From Mesorhizobium sp. WSM3860 (lineage in GTDB: Bacteria > Pseudomonadota > Alphaproteobacteria > Rhizobiales > Rhizobiaceae): a stretch of 64,000 nt of DNA. Within the stretch, counting starts at the first letter, position 1. Each line of letters begins with the position of its first letter. Below the pieces are notes generated by a model. The model searched no databases and was not told the origin of the DNA. It saw nothing but the letters and a program-made list of their open reading frames with translations. This document shows, in pieces, positions 21,201 through 28,181 of the stretch. Made by a program: the position numbers and the translations under genes. The stretch is from the NCBI RefSeq assembly GCF_002294995.1, contig NZ_NSGF01000003.1, positions 248,001-312,000 on the forward strand. The letters are read 5' to 3'.

Positions 21201-21456
21201 CCGCGGCGAGCGCGACGTGTTCACGCGCCGGCTTTACACGCTGAAGGGCCAGCAGACTTTCGACGAGATCCGCCGCAAGTATCAGGCCGAGGCCGAGTTC
21301 CGCGCCGCCGTCGACCGCTACTGCGACGATTTCGAGAAGCTGCTCAAGGACGTGTCGCGCAACGACCGCGACAACATCATGGCGCAGACTTATCTCACGT
21401 CGGACACCGGCAAGGTCTACACGATGCTGGCCCACGCCAGCGGCCGCCTGCACTGA
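15253..21456 (+). CDS. Giant coiled-coil membrane protein, Growth Pole Ring (GPR/RgsE)-like
   Basis: A 2067-residue protein. Residues 1-125 are an acidic/Pro-rich cytoplasmic segment; two membrane helices lie at about 128-152 and 170-192; residues 200-1830 are continuous helical coiled coil; a Pro/Gln/Arg-rich linker lies at about 1840-1945; a conserved helical C-terminal domain begins near 1951 (HVMESLNSLSVDIARAIDHD). Two internal repeat families are visible: 36-residue units (about 540-1130) and 29-residue units (about 1230-1400). Size, membrane topology, apolipoprotein-like repeats and rhizobial context match GPR of Agrobacterium and RgsE of Sinorhizobium, which form a ring at the growing pole. 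The assignment is by architecture; generic annotation would call it kinesin-like or hypothetical. It has its own terminator and appears monocistronic. Confidence 0.8.
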   Translation: MAKKPTTTISLESDVAAELEKALDLDLNGDEGGLDMAASMEDLEAQISAAADELAREGRSHRIEPANEPQAAKAAPQPKPAELRPVESRASQPNGFTPAPAGFTPANDDRQKDYRTLLHGLNRRASSTVYWVIAFISLAWIAGAGGLANLLFGPSIWQIRTLDQFFARPELIGLAVAAIIPVVLFWAFAAMIRRAQEMRIAAQSMTEVAFRLAEPENLAQDRVMMIGQAVRREVAAMGEGIERTLARAVELETLVHSEVSQIERSYSENEARIRSLVDGLGSEREAVVSHAERVRASIHGAHETLRDEIGAASDIIRDSILNASTKLSMTINNSGDTLIDRINESSLSIFDSVETRLDTITERLSTSGEAFASLLDTRIAKLTDTTDGLTRSLTDLLDDRTNGMVSLLGGAARTLNSEFEASLSGIERTLAERGQALISEFQTRAEALDTGTQKLNAALEARARQINETLVERAREIASTFAESKDQLSSMIDQGKTQIGADMADIISSTSSMLEARATDFAGRMEAARHVVSRAFDSDIQRLADARAGIDEAIEDHSRKLSESSNRMAAAMQEDLAKFAESRAGIDEAVASQVQKLAEGRSLISRALEEDLRKVNESHAAIDASLGAHLEQLQEGRNRLSQALNEDSGKLVQARTIIDEMVAGHVGKLAEGRNILARALEADLGKLADSRASIDGLVAGQVEKIGEGRAVLAKALETDIAGIRNLIETHSAKLAEDRGELSRALEGDLSGIRSLIDSHAGKLVEDRSLLSQTLESDLAKLAESRASIDGLVAGQVEKLAEGRDILKRALEADISTIRGAIAGHSEKVQEERAQLSQALEADLQTVGGAISDHQNRLVQDRAVLSKSLEDDLAKLAESRSSIDGLVAGQVEKLAEGRDILKRALEADLNTIQGAIVDHSQKIADHRAELSRVLDTDMANASGLMQTHADRLVQDRSTLSKALEDDLAKLAESRSSIDGLVAGQVEKLAEGRDILKRALEADLAKLAESRASIDGLVAAQVEKLSEGRDVLTRALEADLAKLAESRAGIDGLVSGQVEKLAEGRDILKRALESDLQKLAESRSEIDGVIAGHIGKLSEGRDMLARALEDDLVKLAEARKDVDRSVSGHIDQIAAKSSDISAAIAADVEKIEQAFSRQTGVIEERAGTMERALSNGVDNVRGVLEKTAVFVAGALRDKVMEITSTLHEQAGVAFSDADRKIAERAEQTSAALLARAEEIANAFEQADHRLHERAQDTSSMLMARADDASNALMARAEETADKLAARAGEIAGTFDAADQKLVARAVETAQSLAARAGDILRNFEGADERLSMRITESAEALAARASDLGRIFDAADQHLISRIAEGSEALSSRASEIARIFDDADNRLVSRIASSTSTIGEHADTIVGAFAATEQRVADRARQTGQELAVHAREIEQALAGADERLASSAAAAAARVEEQVASVENRLAYGAETIGQKLNEQVSSAEAQLISRANVIAETFTAVGQHIGQSTNEAAKTIGANTRELNTMLAARSAEMSKILDETARPLVERFAQGGSELQKSMEEVTERATEKLRSENAALVNALANRTADTLSAVEGARSTLADSVADLIGQMSTSSAQLGQLIDQAAVNLGQVEERLSGSTQSFAATTEKAAQTFASSARLVDSNTTRLTDLSSATLREVASIATKFDEHSRLLSSASDLLSSAQSNLEHTLERQSSLEDLAVGLVKKSEDLEKVMRSFESLVGQTMQNAEGRTMESAEKIRTAIAEVVDSATRRFADATEEMRRTAGSIKSELDLTRAELKKGVIEMPEEAKESTSAIRRAVSEQINALKELSDIVAKSGRSGSSETGEPSGLRPAPQAPARPAEQPLRRPPAPQQPQPERPAPQAQLGETTLRGTLDLERPAEAPRRDPNGRTQQGGWVRDLLTNASREEELKPATPAEALRATPAQRSPLHVMESLNSLSVDIARAIDHDASIELWNRYRRGERDVFTRRLYTLKGQQTFDEIRRKYQAEAEFRAAVDRYCDDFEKLLKDVSRNDRDNIMAQTYLTSDTGKVYTMLAHASGRLH
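16870..18640 (+). repeat. Tandem 108-bp (36-residue) coding repeats in the GPR-like gene
   Basis: About 16 degenerate units of 108 bp encode the pattern LAESRxSIDGLVAGQVEKL followed by AEGRDILKRALEADL. Neighbouring copies at 18253 and 18361 are exactly 108 bp apart and differ mostly at third codon positions. Some units vary (SGIRSLIDSHAGKLVEDRS type) and alternate with the canonical type. Confidence 0.88.
18935..19480 (+). repeat. Tandem 87-bp (29-residue) coding repeats in the GPR-like gene
   Basis: A second repeat family with units such as ADQHLISRIAEGSEAL followed by SSRASEIARIFDD. Unit starts at 19222 and 19309 are 87 bp apart. The period (29 residues, four heptads plus one) differs from the 36-residue family upstream, so the two blocks arose by separate amplifications. 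Confidence 0.82.
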
Positions 21457-21473
21457 GCGGCTGTAACAAGAAA

Positions 21474-21499
21474 GGCGGGACAAACTCCTTTGTCCCGCC
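21474..21499 (+). terminator. Strong hairpin after the GPR-like gene
   Basis: A perfect 11-bp stem (GGCGGGACAAA at 21474-21484, loop CTCC, TTTGTCCCGCC at 21489-21499) lies 17 bp after the stop. There is no U-tract, so termination may be weak or the hairpin may protect the 3' end. Confidence 0.65.
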
Positions 21500-21519
21500 A
21501 TGGTTGTGAACGTGAGCTG

Positions 21520-21700
21520 CGATAGATATCCTCGGTAGTGACGGGGAGGGGCCACGCCTTGGCGCTTGCTGGCGATTGACGAAAACCGTTGAAGACGGCG
21601 TCTTTCTCCCCGTCTCTATACGCGGAGAATGCCCGGCAGGGGCACCGAGGGGCAGCACCGAAGTTCAGCTTTTCGCCCGGGAGGCGAAGGCCTCACCGGA
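21520..21700. repeat. Mesorhizobium-style palindromic intergenic repeat
   Basis: This convergent gap between the GPR-like gene and the Mla auxiliary gene contains an imperfect inverted repeat around 21604-21629 (TTCTCCCCGT versus ACGCGGAGAA) set in GC-rich non-coding sequence. It resembles the dispersed palindromic elements of rhizobial intergenic regions. No gene was seen here. Confidence 0.5.
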
Positions 21701-21710
21701 TGGAACGTTT

Positions 21711-22310
21711 TCAGATCACCGAATCCGTCCAGCGCACGATGTCCTTCGCCGCCAGGCCGAAGGCGTTGTCCAGCGCGCCGACATAGGCGGCGTTGCCGCT
21801 GCCGGAGACCGGTGCGCTCGCCGTGAAGTCCTTCGAGGCGCGCACCTCGCCGTTGCGGTCGTTGAGGATGCGCACGAACAGGTCGACATCGGCATGCTCG
21901 CCGCCGTTGACCCGGACTTCGAAGGAGCGGACCTCGACGATGATCTGGTAGTCGATCGCCAGCCCCTCGCCCGGCTTGCCGACGCCGGCAAAGCTGCCGG
22001 AACGCTGGAACGTCTCGGCGAGCCTGGCCTGCACGATCAGCGGCAGGCGGTCCGCCCATTGCGCGCCCTTGAGGAACTGGATCGACTGGTCGGACGGTCT
22101 GATGACGATGTTCTGGCTGTCCAGCGCTTTCAGCGCAGAGGGTTGGGCGATCAGGATCTGGCGGCGGCTGTGGCCCCGCATGTCGACCGAAGGCGCGGAA
22201 AGCTCGAACGTGTCGAGCGGCGCCGGCCTGCCCCCCAGTACCGCGCAGCCTGCAAGCGTGAACACGAGCGCCGCGGCAGCAACGGACTTCAACCCTCTCA
22301 CTGACTTCAA
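21711..22310 (-). CDS. ABC-type transport auxiliary lipoprotein (PqiC/MlaB-operon type)
   Basis: A 199-residue lipoprotein with lipobox LAGC (Cys22) and the ABC_trans_aux domain layout (ILIAQPSALKALDSQNIVIR, then QWADRLPLIVQARLAETFQ). Proteins of this kind sit at the outer membrane and pair with MCE proteins such as PqiB. It is the last gene of the mlaE-mlaF-mlaD operon, 79 bp after mlaD, and probably forms the outer-membrane end of the lipid transport path. Confidence 0.85.
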   Translation of the reverse strand: MKSVRGLKSVAAAALVFTLAGCAVLGGRPAPLDTFELSAPSVDMRGHSRRQILIAQPSALKALDSQNIVIRPSDQSIQFLKGAQWADRLPLIVQARLAETFQRSGSFAGVGKPGEGLAIDYQIIVEVRSFEVRVNGGEHADVDLFVRILNDRNGEVRASKDFTASAPVSGSGNAAYVGALDNAFGLAAKDIVRWTDSVI

Positions 22311-22389
22311 GCGCGATCCCCACTGTCCCCGGATCTGACGATCAACTTACAGCTGCAATCCATGTTCTTGGCGTTCGCAGCAGCGGAAG

Positions 22390-23763
22390 TCAACGCCGTG
22401 CCCTGCCGTCAAACTGACGGACCTCCCCCTCGCCGCCCGTCAGTATGCGCTGCGGGTTGCGGCTGAGATCGGTCACCGCCTCCTCGATTCGGCTGATCGA
22501 GCGCCGGCTGGCCTGAACCAGCGCCTCGACATCCTGCAGCCCCTGGCCGGAGAAGCGCGACAGATTGTCGACGATGGTGCCCAGTCGAGAGTTCAGCGTA
22601 TCGGCAACCTGCTTGAAGGATTTCAGCGTCGCCCGAGCATCGGCCATCACGCCATTCGCTTCGCCGGACCCGAGAAGCTTGTCGACTTTCTCGAGAATTC
22701 CGTCGACGCGCACGGAGGCGTCGTTGAGGCGTTGCGCAAGCTGGCGGGCATTCTTGATCGTATCGTTGATGTCGTCGGAGCGGTTGGCGATCTTGTCGGT
22801 GACCCTGGCGATGTCAGCGGCCGCCTTGTTGGCGCTGTCGCTCGCCTTCTGGATGTTGGCGAGCGCCGTACGGACATCCGCCGGATCTATCCCATCGAGA
22901 ACGCCGTTGACCTTGGCGAGCGTCCCTTGCGTCTGCTTGGCGAAGTCGTTGACCGACCCCACCGCGGCATCGACGTTCTTCAGCACGCCGTCCAACTGCC
23001 CGCTGGTTTCCTTGAGGTTCGCGGTGACCGTGTCGACATTGGCGACGATGCTTTTGATCCGGTCCTTGTCGACCGAATTGAGCAGGCCCTCGGCCGCCTT
23101 CAGCGTGCTGTCGAGTCGGCCCGACACATTCTGCAATTGCGCCGAAAGCGAGCTCACGGCGGACAGGAATTTGTCGATGCCGTCCGAATTCTTGGCAAGC
23201 GCGTTAGAGAAGGTCTCGACGTTCTTGACGGTCTGCGTCAGCGGCCCGCGAACATCCTTGGTGAAGCCTTCCAGCTCGGAAAGCACCTTGTCGGCACGGG
23301 TGAAGATGTTCTGCGCCGTCTGCAGCAGGTTGGTCACCGCCGACGGATTGGCGACGATCTCCGGAACCCTGCCTTCTTTCTCGGCCTGGTCGAGCAGCTT
23401 CACTTCCTTGGGATCGGCGCCTTTCAGCTCGATATTGGCCTGGCCGGTCAGACCGGCGAGCCCGATATCGGCCTGCGTGGACTTGGTGATCGGAGTCATC
23501 CGGTCGATCTCGGTGTCGGCGATGGCGACGGTCGGGTTGTCGACATCGATATAGACCCGTTTGACGTCGCCCACCTTGACGCCGTTGAACAGCACGAAGC
23601 TGCCGCGGCCAAGGCCCGAAGCCGAGCCCGGGATGCGCACGCGCAACAGCGTGGTCTCACCACGCTCGCCGATCGCGGCCGTCCAGTAGACGAAGGCGAA
23701 GGCCGCGAGGATCGCGGCCAGCGTGAAAATGCCGACGATTACGTAGTTGGCTCTGGTTTCCAT
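22390..23763 (-). CDS. mlaD: MlaD-family MCE-domain lipid transport protein
   Basis: A 457-residue periplasmic protein anchored by one N-terminal helix (about residues 7-29). The MCE domain covers about residues 37-115 (RIPGSASGLGRGSFVLFNGV). A long helical/coiled tail follows (about 140-440), much longer than E. coli MlaD and more like the needle-forming extensions of PqiB/LetB-type proteins. It binds phospholipid between the inner and outer membrane. It lies between mlaF (14 bp) and the auxiliary lipoprotein gene in the operon. Confidence 0.9.
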   Translation of the reverse strand: METRANYVIVGIFTLAAILAAFAFVYWTAAIGERGETTLLRVRIPGSASGLGRGSFVLFNGVKVGDVKRVYIDVDNPTVAIADTEIDRMTPITKSTQADIGLAGLTGQANIELKGADPKEVKLLDQAEKEGRVPEIVANPSAVTNLLQTAQNIFTRADKVLSELEGFTKDVRGPLTQTVKNVETFSNALAKNSDGIDKFLSAVSSLSAQLQNVSGRLDSTLKAAEGLLNSVDKDRIKSIVANVDTVTANLKETSGQLDGVLKNVDAAVGSVNDFAKQTQGTLAKVNGVLDGIDPADVRTALANIQKASDSANKAAADIARVTDKIANRSDDINDTIKNARQLAQRLNDASVRVDGILEKVDKLLGSGEANGVMADARATLKSFKQVADTLNSRLGTIVDNLSRFSGQGLQDVEALVQASRRSISRIEEAVTDLSRNPQRILTGGEGEVRQFDGRARR

Positions 23764-23777
23764 TGCCCCACTTATGG

Positions 23778-24596
23778 CTATGCGCGCGCCGCAAGATCAA
23801 GTTGCCGGGCGCGTTTTCCGCGGAAATAGGATTTCACCCACGGCTCCTCGCTCTTCAGCATGTCGTCGATCGTGCCTTCCACAAGCACCCTCTTCTTGCC
23901 GAGCACCGCCACGTGATCGCAGGCGGTGAACAGCGTGTCGAGATCGTGCGTGACCATGTAGACCGTCAAATCCATCGTATCGCGCAGCTTGACGACCAAT
24001 TCATCGAATTCGGCCGCGCTGATCGGATCGAGGCCCGAGGTCGGCTCGTCGAGGAAGACGATGTCCGGGTCGAGAGCCAGCGCGCGGGCCAACGCCGCGC
24101 GCTTGATCATGCCGCCCGACAGCTCGGAGGGGAATTTCTGCGCTGCGTCCGGCGGCAGCCCGACCAGCTCGACCTTGAGCATGGCGAGCTCGTCCATCAG
24201 CTTCTTCGGCAGGTCGAGATATTCGCGCATCGGCACCTGCACGTTTTCCAGCACCGTCAGCGCCGAAAACAGCGCGCCGTGCTGGAACAGGACGCCAAGC
24301 CGCATATCGATGCGCAGGCGTTCCATCTCGCTTGCCTTGTCGACGTCGACGCCGAACAGCCTGATGGTTCCGGATTGCTTCGGCATCAGCCCGAGGATGG
24401 TGCGCAGCAACACCGACTTGCCCGCGCCCGAGGCGCCGACGAAGCCCAGGATCTCGCCGCGCTTGATGTCGAGCGAAAGCTTGTCGAGGATCAGCTTGTC
24501 TTCGATGGCAACGGTGACCTCATGGACCGAAAGCACGATCTCGCTTTCATCCGTGTTCTGCGCCGTCTTGACCCCGTTGCCGCTTGCGACCGCCAT
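23778..24596 (-). CDS. mlaF: MlaF-type ABC transporter ATP-binding protein
   Basis: A 272-residue ATPase with Walker A GASGAGKSVLL, signature LSGGMIKRAALARAL and Walker B DIVFLDEPTSGLD, the Met-containing signature being typical of MlaF/Mkl. It drives lipid transport by the MlaE permease. Its ATG is 1 bp after the mlaE stop, confirming a single transcript. The C-terminal tail is long, as in MlaF proteins where it mediates dimer contacts. Confidence 0.94.
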   Translation of the reverse strand: MAVASGNGVKTAQNTDESEIVLSVHEVTVAIEDKLILDKLSLDIKRGEILGFVGASGAGKSVLLRTILGLMPKQSGTIRLFGVDVDKASEMERLRIDMRLGVLFQHGALFSALTVLENVQVPMREYLDLPKKLMDELAMLKVELVGLPPDAAQKFPSELSGGMIKRAALARALALDPDIVFLDEPTSGLDPISAAEFDELVVKLRDTMDLTVYMVTHDLDTLFTACDHVAVLGKKRVLVEGTIDDMLKSEEPWVKSYFRGKRARQLDLAARA

Positions 24597-24597
24597 C

Positions 24598-25785
24598 TCA
24601 GAACCCGATCGATGCGTAGAACATGGCGAAAAGCCCGTCGAGGATGATGACGACGAAGATCGACTTCACCACCGAGGCGGTCACGTGCTGACCCAACGAT
24701 TCGGCGCTGCCGCCGACCTTCATGCCCTCGACCGAAGCGATGGTGCCGATGATCATGGCCATGAACGGCGCCTTGATCAGCCCGGCAAAAATGGTGCTGA
24801 GGTCGATGGCAACCCGCAGCCGATCGATGAATGCCGCCGGTGGAATGTCGGAATAGAGCCAGGCGGCGATGATGCCGCCCCCCAGCGCAGCGAAATTGGC
24901 AATGATCGTCAAGCACGGCAGCGCAATCACCAGGGCGACGAGCCGCGGAAACACCAGCACGCCGATCGGGTTCAACCCGATCACCTTGAGCGCGTCGACC
25001 TCCTCGCGCATCTTCATCGAGCCGATTTCGGCGGTGATGGCGCTGCCCGAGCGGCCGGCGAGCATGATCGCGGTCATCAGCACGCCAAGCTCGCGCAGGA
25101 TCAGCACGCCGACGAGATCGACGACGAAAATGTCGGCGCCGAAATAGCTGAGCTGATAAGCGCCCTGCTGGGCGACGATGGCGCCGACGATGGCCGACAT
25201 CAGCACCACCACGGGAATGGCGCCGACGCCCATGCGATCGATCTGGTTGAAGATTGCTGCCGGATTGACGGCATGGCCGCGGCCAAGCTTCATCTGCGCG
25301 CCGCGGATGGTGGCGCCGAGGATGTTCATCGAGGCCAGAAAATCGTCGCGCATCTCGTAGACGCGGCGGCCGACCAGCTCCAGCGCGCGCAGAATGATGT
25401 TGGGTGGTCCGGCCGGCCCTGATTCGGGTTCGCGCCGCACCGCGTCGCCGACCGCGCCGAGCAGGATCGAGGCGATCTCGCTCTGCCCCTGCACATGGAC
25501 TTCGACGCCTTTCTTCTCGAAGGCGCTCGCCAGCCGATCGATCAGCCAGGCGCCGGCCGTGTCCATCTTCTCGATCTGGGAAAGGTCGAGCATCAGCGTC
25601 TTGGCGCTGTTGCGGTTTTCGATCTTGCGCATCTCGGCATCGACCGATGCGACGGTCCGCGTCGTCCAGACACCCGAGAAAGCGCAGCCGAGCACGCCGC
25701 CTTCCTCGCCGACGGCAATGCGCGGCTGGTGATTGGTATCACCGGCGGGCGTGCGGCTTGCGTCGCGTTTGCGGATGGTCAACAT
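24598..25785 (-). CDS. mlaE: MlaE permease with N-terminal STAS (MlaB-like) domain
   Basis: A 395-residue fusion. Residues about 20-115 form a STAS domain (TLMLDLSQIEKMDTAGAWLI), equivalent to the separate MlaB of E. coli. Residues about 140-395 are the MlaE permease, with AGRSGSAITAEIGSMKMREEVDAL and several membrane helices. ATG 25785 is chosen over an upstream in-frame start that would add 20 basic residues. It is the first gene of the operon, divergent from the epimerase gene with only 77 bp between them. Confidence 0.92.
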   Translation of the reverse strand: MLTIRKRDASRTPAGDTNHQPRIAVGEEGGVLGCAFSGVWTTRTVASVDAEMRKIENRNSAKTLMLDLSQIEKMDTAGAWLIDRLASAFEKKGVEVHVQGQSEIASILLGAVGDAVRREPESGPAGPPNIILRALELVGRRVYEMRDDFLASMNILGATIRGAQMKLGRGHAVNPAAIFNQIDRMGVGAIPVVVLMSAIVGAIVAQQGAYQLSYFGADIFVVDLVGVLILRELGVLMTAIMLAGRSGSAITAEIGSMKMREEVDALKVIGLNPIGVLVFPRLVALVIALPCLTIIANFAALGGGIIAAWLYSDIPPAAFIDRLRVAIDLSTIFAGLIKAPFMAMIIGTIASVEGMKVGGSAESLGQHVTASVVKSIFVVIILDGLFAMFYASIGF

Positions 25786-25862
25786 GGCGTCCTGTTTAGC
25801 GTGACGGGACTGGCGTGTCGATTTGCCGGCAGACCGGTGTCGCACAGCCGGAGAAGAAAAAT

Positions 25863-26846
25863 ATGGCGCGTGTCATTTCGGTCGAGGCGGAGCGATTCCC
25901 TATCGCGGGCACGTTCACCATCTCGCGCGGATCGAAAACCGAGGCCGAAGTCATCAGCGTGACGATCGCCGAGAATGGACATGTCGGGCGCGGCGAATGC
26001 GTACCCTACAGGCGCTACGGCGAGACGATGGAAGGCGTGCGCGCCGCAATCGAGGCGATGCGCGGCCAGATCATCGAAGGCATCGGCCGCACCGCCTTGC
26101 TCGCGGCCATGCCGGCGGGAGCGGCCCGCAATGCCATCGACTGCGCCTTATGGGATCTTGAAGCCAAGCTGGGCGCTAGGCCGGTGGCGGACGTGATCGG
26201 GGTCGTTTCGCCGAAGGCGCTGGAAACTGCCTACACGCTGTCGCTCGCCGAACCTGAAGCGATGGCGGCACAGGCCCGCGCCAATGCCTCGCGGCCGCTG
26301 CTCAAGGTCAAGATCGGCGGCCACAACGACGCGGCAAGGATTCGCGCCGTGACGCAAGCCGCCGCGCAAAGCCGCATCATCCTCGACGCCAACGAGGGCT
26401 GGACCGATGACAACATCGTCGAGAATCTCGCATTCGCGGCCGAGCACGGCATAGCGCTGATCGAGCAACCGCTGCCGGCCGGCCGCGACGGCATCTTGCG
26501 CGACATCGCGCATCCCGTGCCGATCTGCGCCGACGAAAGCGTGCACGAGGCGAAGAACCTCGAAGCGCTGGTCGGCGTCTATGACGCCGTCAACATCAAG
26601 CTCGACAAAACTGGCGGACTGACCGAGGCCCTGATCCTTCGCAACCGTGCTCGCGAGCTGGGTTTCGGCATCATGGTCGGCTGCATGGTCGGCACGTCGC
26701 TCGCCACGGCGCCGGCAGTGCTGTTGGCTCAAGGCGCCGATTTCGTCGACCTCGACGGGCCGCTGCTCTTGGCGCGCGACCGCGAGCCGGGGCTCGTCTA
26801 CCAGGGCTCGCTGGTCTCACCCCCTGAGCCGGCGCTGTGGGGCTGA
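25863..26846 (+). CDS. L-Ala-D/L-Glu (dipeptide) epimerase
   Basis: A 327-residue enolase-superfamily enzyme. The KVK acid/base motif is in LLKVKIGGH; metal ligands are in LDANEGW, IEQPL and CADES; the second catalytic lysine is in NIKLDKTGG. This is the set used by L-Ala-D/L-Glu epimerases (YcjG/YkfB), which recycle murein dipeptides. ATG 25863 begins MARVISVEAERFPIAG; an upstream extension is unlikely. Its 3' end overlaps the end of the convergent MFS gene by 30 bp. Confidence 0.88.
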   Translation: MARVISVEAERFPIAGTFTISRGSKTEAEVISVTIAENGHVGRGECVPYRRYGETMEGVRAAIEAMRGQIIEGIGRTALLAAMPAGAARNAIDCALWDLEAKLGARPVADVIGVVSPKALETAYTLSLAEPEAMAAQARANASRPLLKVKIGGHNDAARIRAVTQAAAQSRIILDANEGWTDDNIVENLAFAAEHGIALIEQPLPAGRDGILRDIAHPVPICADESVHEAKNLEALVGVYDAVNIKLDKTGGLTEALILRNRARELGFGIMVGCMVGTSLATAPAVLLAQGADFVDLDGPLLLARDREPGLVYQGSLVSPPEPALWG

Positions 26847-28043
26847 GCGCGCGGCAAGACCGATCAGCGCGAGGCCGATCACCGCGATCGGGATCATCGC
26901 CAGGAACCCGTCGACGCCAAGACGATCGTAGAGCGGGCCGGAAACCAACGTGACCGCGGCCATGAAGAAGCCGTTGAAGAAATAGGCGATGCCTTGCGCG
27001 GCGCCCGTGCGCTCTTCGGAAACCGTTTCGCCGATCATCTTCTGCAGGCCGATCAGCACCATCGCGACCGAAACCGCATGCAGCGTCTGGACGCCGAAGA
27101 AGCCGACGACGCCAAGGCCGAGCGGCCAGACCAGCGGAAACGCGACCCATCGCAGGATCGAGCCGATGCCGGCGATCACCATCACCCCGACCACCGATAC
27201 AGAGGCGAAAATGCGGTTGAAGAACAAGAACATGCAGACCTCGGCAACCACACCCCAGGCCCACAGCAGGCCCACGACGGAATCGCTGATGCCGATCGAC
27301 TTCCAGTAGATCGACACGAAGCCGTAAAGAAAGGCGTGGCTGGCGGTGATGATGCCGACGCCGAGCGTGAAATAGAGGAAATAAGCGTTGAAGAGGCTTG
27401 GCGCCGAATGCTGAATGTCGGTCGCCGACAGCGGCGACGCCTTGCGAGGCTTGCCCATGCGCGGCGCCCACAACCCCGCGACAAGCGCCGCGGCAAGCGC
27501 CACGAAGATGATCACGGGAACGGCCTGAGGACCTGTGGCCGCCAGGATCAAGCCGCCTAATATATTGGCGCAGAAATAGGAGATCGAACCCCATTTGCGC
27601 ATGGCGGTGTAGTTGGAGCCGAAACGGCGCACGCCCGACAGAGCCAGCGAATCGGCCATCGGCGAATGCGGCGTCCAGGGGATCGAAAGCAGGAGCGAAA
27701 CGGCCAGCACGCCCGCATAGGTGGCCGGCAGGAAATAGCCGGCCGAAATGATCATCGCCGCCGCAACCAGCGCGATATAGACATTGGCGCGGTCCTTCGC
27801 CCGGTCGGCAAGCGCGGTGAGCATCGGCGTCGTCACGACGCGCAGGAACATCGGCGCCGCCAGGATGACGGCGATCTGTTCGGCGTGGAAGCCTTTCGCC
27901 TCCAGCCAGAGCGGAAAATAGGGCAGATGCGTGCCCTGCGACACGAACAATGTCGCGAAGATCAGGCTCATGCGCAGTTCGAAATGGGCGGGCTTGACGA
28001 GTTGCTCAGGCGAAAGCGGCGGCAGCGACATGAATCGATCCAA
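26817..28043 (-). CDS. MFS transporter (HcaT/PPP-like family)
   Basis: A protein of about 408 residues with 12 hydrophobic helices. The opening FVSQGTHLPYFPLWLEAKGF and the FGSNYTAMRKWGSISYF loop are typical of the phenylpropionate permease-like MFS group (HcaT and relatives). A second ATG five codons in (MSLPPLSPEQ) is a plausible start. Substrate unknown; the convergent epimerase gene may hint at peptide or murein-derived cargo, but that is inference. Confidence 0.84.
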   Translation of the reverse strand: MDRFMSLPPLSPEQLVKPAHFELRMSLIFATLFVSQGTHLPYFPLWLEAKGFHAEQIAVILAAPMFLRVVTTPMLTALADRAKDRANVYIALVAAAMIISAGYFLPATYAGVLAVSLLLSIPWTPHSPMADSLALSGVRRFGSNYTAMRKWGSISYFCANILGGLILAATGPQAVPVIIFVALAAALVAGLWAPRMGKPRKASPLSATDIQHSAPSLFNAYFLYFTLGVGIITASHAFLYGFVSIYWKSIGISDSVVGLLWAWGVVAEVCMFLFFNRIFASVSVVGVMVIAGIGSILRWVAFPLVWPLGLGVVGFFGVQTLHAVSVAMVLIGLQKMIGETVSEERTGAAQGIAYFFNGFFMAAVTLVSGPLYDRLGVDGFLAMIPIAVIGLALIGLAARSAPQRRLRG

Positions 28044-28181
28044 TTACGCTGCATTCCACGACCAGCAACGCGTTTCGATCCCTATCACGCGGCAAGGCGC
28101 GGCGGAACTGCCTGGACCAGTCGATCTGGCTAAAGCTGTTGAAAGAGAATGAACCTCGAAGCCGAGAAAGCGGAAAGGCTC

